Part shown: positions 1 through 10,656 of the stretch, piece after piece
Layout: each line of letters starts with the position of its first letter
Numbering within the stretch: the stretch's first letter is position 1
Assembly (NCBI GenBank): GCA_030077755.1
Contig: JAQJZZ010000015.1
Coordinates: 744,001 to 808,000 of the forward strand
DNA length: 64,000 nt
Direction: 5' to 3'
DNA from: Filosporella fistucella
Taxonomy: Eukaryota; Ascomycota; Leotiomycetes; Helotiales
Made by a program: the position numbers and the translations under genes
The notes under the pieces: generated by a model
Databases searched by the model: none
Told to the model about the DNA's origin: nothing
Seen by the model: only the letters and a program-made list of their open reading frames with translations

Positions 1-466
1 GATTGCTTTCGGTATCCAGAGCGAAAGTCAAGATACTTCATCTTACCCAACATTGATATATTGGATGAGTGCGGCATGTGTCACGTGATATCACCGCCGA
101 AAGGAAGTGAAGACGAGGTTGAGGGCCAAAGCAACGCGAATCGATTTAGTAAAATACTTAAGAAGTCCGTGGCAATGGCAATAGACTATGATGTGACTTT
201 GAGAGTTCCAGCAAAACATTATTTATTTTCACTGCGGGGTAGCGCCTGTTCGATGATCGGCGCTGGTAGGATGAAATCGTGAAACTGTCAGCATATCAAG
301 ATTTCCCAACCTCACAGATACGCAGCAAGAGTATCAACTTTTGAAAGTAAGGCACACCACCAACATCGATTATCTTTCTTGGGATGATTGTTGCGATTCT
401 TGTCCTGCATAGTGCTACAGTTTGAGGAATTTACTATTTCAGAGACAGGCGTGCTTGGTGGCTATC
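1..466. other. intergenic, left edge
   Basis: No convincing coding exon is seen. Short open frames lack family similarity and splice context. The right part is presumably the promoter and 5' leader of the peptidase gene that follows. Confidence 0.5.
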
Positions 467-2400
467 ATGCTTCGTGAGGGCGCAATGAGGCGAATTGCTT
501 CGAGTTTCATTTTATTGTTTCTCTATGCAACGCTTTTGACCTCGGTTCGAGCATCAACGCCTCAATTTCAATTTCCTCTGCGAACTGAGGCAGCGCCGGA
601 GTGGAAAAAGTGCGGAGATGTCAACAATCATACTATTGAATGTGAGCCTCCATATTCTGTGGTTTGTGTGTGTAATCAATCAGTCTGACAAAACTAGGTG
701 CCCGTATTGACGTTCCATTGGATAATTTCAGCAAGTCACCTTCAGAGAGGACTGTCTCTATTCCGCTGTTCCGCTTCTTAGGGACAAATGCCTCAGCAAA
801 TGGAGATAACAGCATTTTGCTCAATCCAGGCGGGCCAGGAGGTAATTGTCACCCTCCAAGAAAGCACGATTTAGAAACTAATAATTAATGTAGGTGGAGG
901 AGCAGCTCTCATTTTCCTTTTTGGCGCCACTCTAAATAAAATCATTGGAGAGAATTACAATCTCCTCAGTTTCGACCCTCGTGGTGTTAATGGATCAATA
1001 CCTCAAGCCAGCTGCTATGTAAATCCTGAGCAAAGGGCGGAGATGATACAAAATAACCCTTGGGACCTTGAATTTGAAGCTGGAGAGATGTTTACCAATG
1101 CTGAAAACAAGGCAAAGGCATGCGCTGACACTTCTGGTGAATTTGGCGCCTATGTAAATACACCTCAGACTGCGGCAGATATGAACTCAATTCTTGATGC
1201 GATTGGTCAGAAAGACATGTATTATTGGGGATTCAGCTGTGAGTTTACACACACGATTCTCCCATTCCCATTGTCTGGCTGATCTTGATCACAGATGGCA
1301 CAACCTTGGGCCAAACATATGCTCAATTATTCCCGAATAGAGTGGCAAGACTGATAATCGATGGGGTCAGCAATCTCAACGAATGGTATAATTCGTTCAT
1401 TTTTGAAGAATCTTTGACAGATACCGACAACGTCTATGCTGGATTCTTCGAAGAGTGCTTCAAAGCGAAAGATCATTGTCCTCTGAACTCGATCAAAAAG
1501 GACGGATTTGAGACAGTTGAGCAGCTGAAAAGCCATATTGACGACTTCCTTGAGAAACTGGAGCAAGAACCAATTCCAGTCTACCTAAATGCCTCAAAGT
1601 ATGGTGCAGTCACGAGACGAAGCATTGTCACGAATGGAATCTTCCCGGCTCTATACAAACCGGTTCCCACATGGCAAACACTAGCAGAGAATCTCGCAGA
1701 ACTTTTGAAGGGGAACGCCACTCCTGCATTCAACGCATATTCTGATCTATGGTTTGCAGGACGCCTGATCGATGAGACAAACACATTCGTTATCAGCAAC
1801 GATAACTGGAAATCCGGTCCAGCGGCGCCAGTTCATGGTATCAAGCCCATTCAAAACTATTCCCTTTCGGCACCTCAATTATCAAAACTTGTATCGCTTT
1901 ATGGAGGTTCTGACAACTTCGATCGTGCTTCGTGGTCGATTCCTACGACGCATAATTTCCATCCTCGATATCATCCCGAGTTTCCACGAGTCAAGACAGC
2001 ATTCCCGATAATGGTTCTTTCGACCAGTTATGACCCTGTCTGTCCCTTAGCCTCTGCGAAGAAGGCGCATAATGCTTTTGAGGGTGCTGGACTCGTGGAG
2101 CAAAAATCTTACGGCCATTGCAGCATCAGTATGCCTTCATTGTGCACCGCGAAACACGTGAATCGGTATTTCAATGAGGGAATAATTCCTAAAGCAGGCT
2201 CGACGTAGGTTTAAAACCGGTTTAGGTTCGAAGATCTACTGACATGCGTTAGGTGCGAGACTGATGTTGAGTATTTCCCTGCTCCAGGAAAGTCAGACTC
2301 TAGGCTAGAGCAACTTAGCGTCGAAGATGCAGAGTTGCTTGAAGCACTTCGACACTTGGCAACTGAAGGCATTGACCACATTTCTTTCAAAAGGATTTGA
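467..2400 (+). CDS. secreted TAP-like alpha/beta-hydrolase (peptidase S33 type)
   Basis: Likely a secreted exo-peptidase of the tripeptidyl-aminopeptidase-like alpha/beta-hydrolase family. Five exons: 467-641, 698-841, 894-1238, 1295-2204, 2253-2400 (573 aa). All introns are GT-AG and phase-consistent; the last (2205-2252) has a CTGAC branch point and removes an apparent stop at 2206. The N-terminus is a hydrophobic signal peptide ending near SVRAS. An oxyanion-type NPGGPGG loop is followed by the nucleophile elbow GFSYG (Ser about 221, codon split by intron 3), the acid in SYDPVCP (Asp about 468) and the base in YGHCS (His about 496), so the catalytic triad is complete. A second in-frame ATG at 485 gives a shorter signal peptide and is an equally good start. 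Family assignment is firm; the substrate is unknown. Confidence 0.88.
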
Positions 2401-3155
2401 TATCTCGTGTTAAACTCACGGCTCAAATCCCTGTGGATAAAATTTTGATGGCGGACATTACAATATAACACTGGAATGTTGGTATGTACAGTTATTTGTC
2501 TAGCATAGAGATGATTATTCTAGAACGTGAATTCTTGGTGGAATTATGTCAATCATCATTATTTACAATGATACCACTAGTTATTCAGAAGACTGGTGTC
2601 CACTCTAGTGAGTAACTAAGAGAACATATGCAGAAGAGTATTTCGTGCTTCGCGCCAGTTTCGGCGACATAGACCGCCTTTCCGCTCAACGAGACCAAGA
2701 TTCTCTGTTAGCATTGCAACTGCATTACCGAAAGAATTCAAATTAACTTCTCAAAGCAGAACCAACCCTTTTATTTTTGTCTGGTGTAATATTTTTCCTC
2801 GCTTTCTTTCCTCTGCTTCCGTCATCCCTTTAGCCTATACATCAAAATGCCGAAACGCGGGGCCCCATGTTCACCATTAATCTAAAAAAACATCTGCCAA
2901 TGTTCCATCGTCTCTACTCAACCAATTGAAAATTGTTGTTTCAGCCTGTATCTCAAGTTGTAATATATCTCAGCATGTACAACGCCTTGTGATGAAATCG
3001 CGATATGGTCACAGGGAAGAAGTACCGGTAGCGTTTTTCGGTAAAATAAGTAGTACTTAGATGTAGTATGTCTCTCATATTCTCTCGTCTTTCGCTCTTG
3101 TGTTTTTATTTTTGTTACTTTTTATACCTGGTGGTTCACTGCATATAAAGTCATA
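2401..3155. other. intergenic
   Basis: Holds the 3' flank of the peptidase gene and the promoter of the LPMO gene. No gene recognised. A TATA-like ATATAAAG lies only a few bases before the LPMO ATG, so it is probably not the functional TATA box. Confidence 0.45.
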
Positions 3156-3964
3156 ATGAAGCTCTCTCAAATTATCGCCGTCTCGCTTGCGGCTGCAGTA
3201 ACGAATGCATCTCCAGCTCCAGTCGAGAAAAGACATTGTACCTCTTCCCAACCCACCTTCTACTTCACCACTAACAAACACAACAGATACCTTCCCTGCA
3301 CTCGATGGCTCCACAGACTGGCAATATGTTCGCCAAACTGTAAATTATCAATCCAACTCCGGCCTCTCAGACGTAACCTCCGACCAAATCCGATGCTACC
3401 AAGCCGGCACCCAAGCGGCCAAAGGAGGCTCACGCACCCTCGCACCTGGTTCCACAGTTTCTTTTAAAGCTTCTCCTAATATCTTCCATCCCGGCCCTGT
3501 TCAATTCTACATGGCCCGCGTTCCGGACGGAGCAGATGCATCGACCTGGGATGGCAAAGGACAGGTCTGGTTCAAAATCTACAGCGAGAAAGCAATATCT
3601 TCAGGCGGACAATTGAGTTGGGCGAGCTTGAACAAAGGCGTTGTGGGAGCGACAATCCCGAAGAATGTACCCAGTGGTGATTATTTGGTTAGGGTCGAGC
3701 ATATCGCGTTACATATGGCGAGTAATGCCGGGGGAGCACAGTTCTATATCTCGTGTGCGCAGGTGAAGGTTACAGGAGGAGGAAATGGATCGCCGAGCCC
3801 GTTGGTTAGCTTTCCTGGAGCTTATAAGGCTGCGGATCCGGGGATTAAGGTCAATATTTATTCTGCGGTAAGTCTGCATCGAGTCGATTTTCGGCGACTA
3901 GAAACTGATCTTCGTGTAGGCTAGCGGATATACGGCTCCTGGACCAGCTGTATGGACAGGTTGA
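3156..3964 (+). CDS. AA9 lytic polysaccharide monooxygenase with dibasic propeptide
   Basis: Copper-dependent oxidative cleavage of cellulose or hemicellulose outside the cell. Exons 3156-3237, 3287-3867 and 3920-3964 give 235 aa; intron 1 has a CACTAAC branch point. The copper histidine brace is visible: His27 (mature His1, in HYTFPALDG), His95 in NIFHPGP, and axial Tyr181 in GGAQFYISC. The C-terminal PGPAVW motif is typical and there is no CBM1. In ordinary AA9 enzymes the signal peptide ends directly before His1. Here a short segment SPAPVEKR lies between the predicted signal peptide (about residues 1-18) and His27, so a Kex2-type cut after Lys-Arg would be needed to free the histidine. 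Family call is firm; the processing model is inference. Confidence 0.93.
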
Positions 3965-4166
3965 TGTGGAGACGAAGTATGGGAGGTTGATGATGCTGTA
4001 TATGAACCATTCATGAGATATTCTAGACTAGCCAGCAAACATTTGTACATTGATAAATCGTGTATATGATAGACGCTGTGCAGAACCCTTCAACAGCAAC
4101 ATCTCCATTTCCGAAACCATGAAGCCCACAACAAAATATATACAAGAACTCATCTCACTTTACTCT

Positions 4167-5253
4167 TCAAAATCTCGATCGCTCAAATCTGCCAATTGCT
4201 CTCTTTCCCATCATCTTCAAGCTCCCTGCATAGTCCGATGCACCATTGTCAGGATCAGCATCCGTAGCACCCGCGCAAGCAGCTCCATCAGTATCTCCTC
4301 CATTCGGGCCCGTGACTTCAGCGAATTCGGTTTTAGAATTTGCAAGAAGCATGTTTGTTGCTGCTTCTGGCAGCCATCCGTTGATGAAGTCGCCATGAGA
4401 ACAGTATGAAGAACCGCATGCAAGTCTGCCATAAATTAGTACTTCAATTGGGACAAGAGAAGGGGGGAAATGGTAGGAAAAAGCTTACTCTAAAGGTGCT
4501 TTTCCACTCCATCCGTTGGGAATAGTCTTCCTGAGATCATATCTGATACTGAATCTCAGCTGCGGCATCCTCTTCATACCTGAGGGACATCTATTCGCGG
4601 GCTTGAATCCGTCTTTCCAGTTCTGGGTTCCAGAGTAGGTGCTTTCCAATGTGTCCTCATTCACACAATCGTGGAACAACAGAAGAGTTTGTAAATGTGT
4701 AGAGCAGGTGGTAGAAGGAAATGCAGCAAGATCTTTCGTTTCTCCTGCGTCGCCTTCACAGAACCATTGCACGCCTGCGAGGGAATTGAGCTCCGCCTGG
4801 GAGGTGGCGGAAGAGTTTCCAACGACTGATTTGTAGTTTTGTGGGATAGCTACCTCGGCCGAGTTGATACCGATGTAGTAGGCCGAGAAACGGGAAAAGG
4901 GCACTGGTGTGTAAGTGCCAGAGTTCACATAGAAGAGTGTGGGGACCCCTGTTGTAATCACCTAGTCAGCATGATGTCCGAACTAGAATTATGTAGGATA
5001 CAAAGCTTGAAAACTTACAATAACTCGAGAAGTCGTTCGCATTATGAGCACTGGTACACCCTTTCTGCAGTTCCGCAGAAGAGTTGGTGTTCAACGTAAC
5101 AGCATCCGAGCCGAAGAAAGAATGAAGATGGCTTTTATATTGACCAGGCATAACAACCGGATCGATATTCTTATGCATGAACAGATCAGCTACCACAATC
5201 GTGTAAGCAGACACTGTGTTAGCAGCCAAAAGCACTTTGGAAAAAGCTTGCAT
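4167..5253 (-). CDS. secreted DUF1996 protein
   Basis: Fungal secreted protein of unknown function with the DUF1996 domain. Three exons read on the minus strand: 5253-5019, 4948-4489, 4425-4167 (317 aa, phases 1 and 2). A signal peptide ends near NTVSA. The domain begins with the family signature DPVVMPG...SHLHSFFGSDAV, followed by CTSAHNANDFSSYWVPTLY (split by intron 1), and ends with the conserved cysteine block around CGSSYCSHGDFINGW. The protein stops soon after the domain without a WSC or GPI signal; a basic tail with MGKRAIGRFERSRF precedes the stop. It converges with the LPMO gene, leaving about 200 bases between them. DUF1996 proteins are often found among wall or secretome genes, but no activity is established. 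Confidence 0.88.
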
Positions 5254-6763
5254 TTTGAATTCAGAAATCGTAGAAGTGAAGATAAGCGAATGACAATCGA
5301 TATCAGAGAATAGAATAAACAACCAAATCCGTCTCAAACGAAACCTTAAATTGGAAAATCTGTACCAAAAGAATGGAATGCGAAAATATGAGCACGATAT
5401 CTCTCCCAAAGCAGCTATCTCATCTTCTTATACCCCCTCGCTTCTACGCAAAAACAATCCAGACCACAAATCTCTGAAACAAATCTCCGAAGCGCCAAGT
5501 ACCAACAACCCAAATTCATCTGTTTGACAAGCGAGAGAAGCTTATTTCAATATCAACACTATGTTAATGATGACGATCGGCGGCTCTTTCTGGGCTGGAC
5601 AGGTGTGGGTCGGATATAGGGTTGTTTGAATGAAACGAGACGCGATTGCATGGGGTGCTTGGCGGATTTGGGAGGCGATTTTGAGCGACATGGAAATGAT
5701 GATTTATGGGAAGGAGATTGGAAATATAGGGAGCAAATGATTAAAAGAGCCCTTGAATGAACGTAGAGAGCTATATATCTTGTCTTTGTCTCTGTCTCCG
5801 ACTCTGAGCTGTCTACTGTTGTCTCAGGTTAGCCTGTCGACACCCACCTTGGATAGCTATCTAGAACGGTAACCTAAATTCAGAATCCCATCTCCAAAAT
5901 CTCTCTATCACCCATCCCAGCCTCTTCCCCGCTAAAAACCTAACCCCTCCAGCAATCAAACATATCATCTCCGTCCCAAATCCTCCCCACCGGAAAGGAA
6001 TTCTTGGCGTTTCAATCCAGCGCAAATAGTTTAGACGAAACAAACTAAGCGAAACTATGACCGAGAATAGGGGATACGAGTGCGAAGCCACCAACTACAG
6101 CCATTCTAGAGCGCAGCCTGACTAGAAAGAGGCGGTTCTAATAATTACGTTATAAGCGCGATGTACATAGAGAAAATCGAGAAATAAATTCTTGAGATCA
6201 CTTTTGGCTCATTTCCAAATTATCAGATGATTTGTTAGGCGCACCGTGCCCGACACCCAACCTTCACATAGTGACCTCAGATTATACTGTAACTGTGAGT
6301 ATAGCTATATTTCAAAGCTACTTGGGTGTACTGTATTCTCAACACAGAATTTGGCAGGAGTATTGAGGGCTGATTCACGTGTAATAATTTGGAGCAATAG
6401 GCTCACTTCGAAACTGTATGTGATGTTGCAATTATGTCTATTAGTCCCTCAGCAAATTATGGAAGTCAACGCTAGAAGCTTGAAATCCGACCAGACATTT
6501 CCTCTACCTAGGTCTCTCTCAGCAGGCCGTCTGTCACGTGGGGGTGTCCCAGGCCAGAACACCGAAAATGCTCCAGTCTAGCAAATATACCGTATGAAGT
6601 CCGTGATAATGCCACCATAGTACGCCATCTTGCCCACATGTGAAAAAGAGGTGGAATGTATGAGATGAGAAATGATGGGGGGAAAGATGCAATGTGAGTG
6701 AAAGAAATAAAATGGGCAGGGGAATGACACTACCATCAGTTGTAGAAAAGGACCATGCGTGGT
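5254..6763. other. intergenic
   Basis: About 1.5 kb without a supported gene. A pyrimidine-rich TCTTTGTCTCTGTCTCCG stretch lies near 5780. A short minus-strand frame around 5861-6106 looks weakly protein-like but was not accepted. Confidence 0.4.
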
Positions 6764-8248
6764 TCAAATAGGCAGTGGCAGATCAACGTCTTCAGACTCC
6801 TGATCCGATCCGGAGAACTCATCGTCATCTTCTTCTTCGTCAAAATCAGACCAGTCAATATGATCTGCGGGATAACCGCTAGCCCGATGAAATTCAACCC
6901 ACGCCTTTGGTGTCGACGGGGAGTCGGCTACCCATTTCCAAATCGTCTTACCAGCTGGAAACTGTAATCCGTTAATACTATGCTATGCGTTGACGATCGA
7001 TGGACATGTCATTGCATAGCCTATCGAAATCTAATAATAGAAGCAAGGCATGGACTTACCATGGATGCAGGAGCTTTTCCACCCTCTGGATGAGTAATAT
7101 CAGCAGTATCTTTCGAGAGCATTGGCTTGTCAGCTCGAACAACCTGGTGAAAGTAGCCGTGCGCTGCGAGAGATTTGAGGCCATCACTTTTGGAAATGAA
7201 AATGGGCCCACCAGTTGAGAAAAGACCTTCGTCCCGAATGAGATTGCGAAGAATGGACTCTTCGTCGGATATGGCATCGCCAGTCTCTGGTACGCCTGTT
7301 ATAATCAACTCATCCACAATCTTTCCGATGTGCCATCGAACCAGTGATGCAAAACTGTTGCTGGCAGGAAGGAGGTGGCCACAGAAATTGACCAAGTCCA
7401 ATCTCAAGCTTTGCAATTTGGGGAATAATTGTGTACGATATGCGTTTGGTAGGGCAAGTGGCTTCAAAAAGTCTGCAACCTGGTACCAGCAATATGCTTG
7501 TATGCCGCCATCGCGAATCATACCAGCAGGGCGTTCAAGGACCGGGATGGCCATCTTCGATACGCTTGGGTGATAATCATAGACACCGCCGTCTAGATTC
7601 AACTTGCGCGCGACATCATCATAGTAGCGTCCAACAACCCTAAAGGTGACTTCTTGTACAGTGGATCGGAGAACTGGAGACACATTGGCAAAGTTCTCTA
7701 GTGCAGCGATTTGTGTGAAGATAAATGTGTTGTTTGATACCAGAAACTTGGATCCTTCTTTATGAAACAATTTTGATGTGGCAATGAAGCTGAAATTGAG
7801 GTTTTTGCGGTTTCGTCTCTCGGCTTTGGTGATGTTTTGTCTATCGAATTTGTAAAAGGGGTCGATGATAGGTTCAGGGCTGGTCAGCGCAAAGCTCAAT
7901 ATGTTCAACAGAACTTCGTTTGGAAGATGAGGGGTCAGTGTTAAATCGTCGGTTGTCACAGCTCCGCGAGATCTCAAATGTCTCGATGTGTTGTTCCTTG
8001 GTTTCTTGGATATCTCTAGGTTGTATGGAATATTGTTCGTGGCTAACAGAGCCTTCAGGCGCTTGATTTCTTCGGATTGTCGCTTGTTGTCCTCTGACAA
8101 CGACTTCTGCAAAACGGTAGAAAGGACTAACTCAGGATCTGGACCCTCCATCATACAAATCTGCAGAGTTAGAGCCAAGATCTGCAAATTAGTGCTGACT
8201 ACTTACATGGCGAACGCCATTGTGATCGTGAGTATGTGGATGATCCAT
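6764..8248 (-). CDS. F-box-like protein with acidic tail
   Basis: Exons 8248-8207, 8160-7060 and 6961-6764, 446 aa from the first ATG of the reading frame. An F-box-like helix (LTPHLPNEVLLNILSFAL) lies near residues 90-108, suggesting an SCF-type substrate adaptor, but this is weakly supported by sequence alone. Before it is a charged helical stretch (SLSEDNKRQSEEIKRLKALLA). The rest resembles the large fungal class of F-box proteins with long, variable C-terminal halves. The last exon encodes a strongly acidic tail (DFDEEEDDEFSGSD). Start: the ATG at 8248 has a good context (GCCATGG) and is the only early ATG, but the frame stays open upstream and coding-like sequence continues there (see 8249-8589). 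The true protein may therefore be longer, or the 5' end damaged. Confidence 0.72.
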
Positions 8249-8589
8249 GGCTGCTTCGGCCCTTGCTTTCAAAGCGACCGTAATGTCTGGCACAAGTTCG
8301 TGGAACTTCGAATGCTGAGATTTGATGGTTGTAATATCACCTTGAAATGTATGGAGAGATGGTGGGTTATGTCCTGGCGGCAGAGGAAGAGTTTTGGTGA
8401 GGCGCTGTAGATCTGGTTGTGTTGCTCCACTGACGTCAAGCCAACACGTTGAAATTTGGCGGGGAAAAAGATCGAATTCTGGATGAAATTGAACAGAGCT
8501 TGTACTTCTGGAAGGAGTTTATCAGTAGAGACCTGTGTCAGTTGGGATATCAAGGAAATAGAAGACTGTTGGGAGAGCGTCAGCTTCAA
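8249..8589 (-). other. coding-like 5' region of the F-box gene, out of frame
   Basis: Upstream of the chosen ATG, the minus strand is open in frame with the F-box protein as far as about 8425 (PDLQRLTKTLPLPPGHNPPS and onward). Beyond that, a coding-like frame (LLPEVQALFNFIQNSIFF) continues in another register. One extra C in the AACCAG near 8425 would fuse the two frames. No ATG opens the upstream frame. This is either a frameshifted N-terminal exon, an assembly indel, or a leader that only looks coding. Confidence 0.45.
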
Positions 8590-9034
8590 ATGGGGTGGAT
8601 TTGGAATGAGTGCTACGTTGGAAGAAAGAAAGAAAGGAAGACAGAAGGAAGTCGAGACGTGACGAATTTAAAAGGTTGGTGGAAGTCGCGTCGGGACGGT
8701 AAAAGGTAGCACGCAGTCACGTGGTATCTTCCTTGACCTTCCAGTCTCATCACAACCTAGTCTTGTTCACATTTCAATACTGCATACAGTTGGTGCAGTA
8801 TTATATGTTAAATCTTCTCAGGTTTTCTGCCAAATTGTAGCAAATCTCGATTGTCTAGACTGATGCGGGGTAAAGGAGATCGGTCAATAGCGTCCTAAAT
8901 CAGTGACATCATGTAGCTTGCCCCACCATCAACTCTTACTTAGAGTCAATGACGACTGTTTTGATCCTGGAATTGCTTTTCTCATGTTCATTCAGCTTTG
9001 ACAGAATGTAAGTATATAATTCTATCACTCCATC
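8590..9034. other. divergent promoter region
   Basis: Lies between the minus-strand F-box gene and the plus-strand BLI-3-like gene, so it should carry both promoters. Two CACGTG palindromes/E-box-like sites (one near 8720) were noticed; nothing else specific. Confidence 0.35.
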
Positions 9035-9834
9035 ATGAAACCCTTCATGTCCATACGCTCTATACGCCTCAGGTCCTGTTCAAGAATCTCAATTCAACCA
9101 CTAACAGCATCCGTTGGCAGAAGAAACCATTTTCCATCAAAACAATTCTCTACATCCAAAATGTCTTTCTCCAACACAGACACAGGTAGCAAGCCAGCCG
9201 ACCCATATAAGGAGAAGAACATCGATGAGACTTCAATCAAAGAGAAGGTGGAGGATCTAGCCGAGTTTGTGAAGGCATCCAAGTTCGGAATGATGACCAC
9301 CCGTGACGGTTCCTCTGGAGCATTAGTCTCAAGATGCATGGCTTTGGCTGCACAGGTAAGCAGCTCTTACGCCTGCTTGTGCTATATCTAATATACTTTC
9401 AGGAGAACGGCGGTATCGACCTCATCTTCCACACCAACACTGAGTCCGGAAAGACTTCTGATATCGACTCCGACCCACATATCAACATAGCTTTTTTGAA
9501 TAGCTCCGGCGAGTGGGCTTCCGTCTCTGGAACCACAAAAATTGTCACAGATCGCTCTGTGGTACACAAATACTATTCTCCCGCACTAAAGGCATGGTTG
9601 GGAGATCTCGGTGATGGAAAGCATGATGGAGGACCAGACGATCCACGAATTGGAATCATTCGAGTTGAGGCAAAGACAGCAACATACGCCATAACAAGAA
9701 AGAATGCAATTGCCAGAGGTGTTGAGATGGCTCAAGGAGTTGTCACTGGAAAGGCACCCGCAGTAAACAAGCTGAGAGAAATCAGCGAGCAAGAAATCCA
9801 AACATGGAGAAGCTCGCACAAGATGGTCGAGTAA
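9035..9834 (+). CDS. BLI-3-like FMN-binding split-barrel protein
   Basis: Exons 9035-9355 and 9403-9834, 250 aa. The body (from about residue 60: VEDLAEFVKASKFGMMTTR... to DDPRIGIIRVEAKTATYA) is the pyridoxamine-phosphate-oxidase-like split barrel of the general-stress-protein-26 / Neurospora BLI-3 family, expected to bind FMN or a related flavin. The first 42 residues are rich in Arg and Ser with no acidic residue (MKPFMSIRSIRLRSCSR...), ending in QFSTSK, which looks like a mitochondrial presequence. A second ATG at 9161 (MSFSNTDTG) in good context would start the usual cytosolic form, so two products from one gene are possible. Enzymatic role is not established for this family. Confidence 0.88.
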
Positions 9835-10656
9835 ACAAATAGCTATGAATTATGAGCATGGGCATTGAAGTAAAACATGTACTCAAAAGAAGAATATCTA
9901 TGAATTAATCAGAACTTGATCCGCCTCCCAGAAGCACGTATATTTAAGACTATTTGACAAGCGGAGCAGTTGGCCACACTGATTTCACATGGGTCTTCTT
10001 TCGTTTCGACACCGAAACCCTAATTCTCGTAATCCCAAACGTTCAAATCTCATATGCCAAATCCGCCATTCACCTAGAATCCCATGCCCCAAGTTCCTCC
10101 CCGATTGTGCCTTGCCCTCCCTCATCAAGCCCCACATGCGGCGGTAAAATTCGGCAAGGGGGTGTTCGGTAGCTTGTAAAGAACCTGAAAAGCTATACCT
10201 CTATCACATGATCCAAGCGAGGGTAAAAAGGGGGATAATCCATTCTCTTTTTCGGATATTTGAGAGAAGAAGAAATGAATCAATCACGATTGTCCCCGAT
10301 CAACCTCATATTCACAAATAACATCATATTCTAAGCCTATAAGCAGAATAAATGTCAAGAATGTCAACAGGCAAATTTTCAAAGAGCAGGGACTTCGTAT
10401 CCCTTATCTCCGTAAACGATATGCAAAACTGTTATGGCCTACTGTAAACTGCTTCTCCTATGTTTAATACCCACTGGTTGGATCTAAAAATAGATGGCCA
10501 AGGTTTCTGAACGCTCGGATGCTGAAGTGTAACTGTCTAGTTGAGTGATCACAGTGAGGAGAGCGGAAATTGGAGTTGGTATGTGAGTAGGACGTTCGAA
10601 CCTTTCGGTTTTCTAGATTTCAAATTAGATTAATTCATGTTCCTTCACCTTTGCAG
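9835..10656. other. intergenic
   Basis: No supported gene. Downstream flank of the BLI-3-like gene, then the promoter side of the DUF4246 gene. An acceptor-like TTTGCAG directly precedes the ATG at 10657, so an upstream exon of the DUF4246 gene cannot be excluded. Confidence 0.35.

Noticed and set aside
2205..2211. The stop at 2206 as the end of the peptidase gene.
   Set aside because: A GT-AG intron with CTGAC branch removes it and the next exon continues in phase to 2400 with family-like Cys (STCETD) sequence.
5861..6106. A short minus-strand hydrophobic/aromatic frame (beginning near MAVVGGF or MVASHSY).
   Set aside because: Only fragments look protein-like, no intact start-to-stop frame, no family, and no convincing intron to join them.
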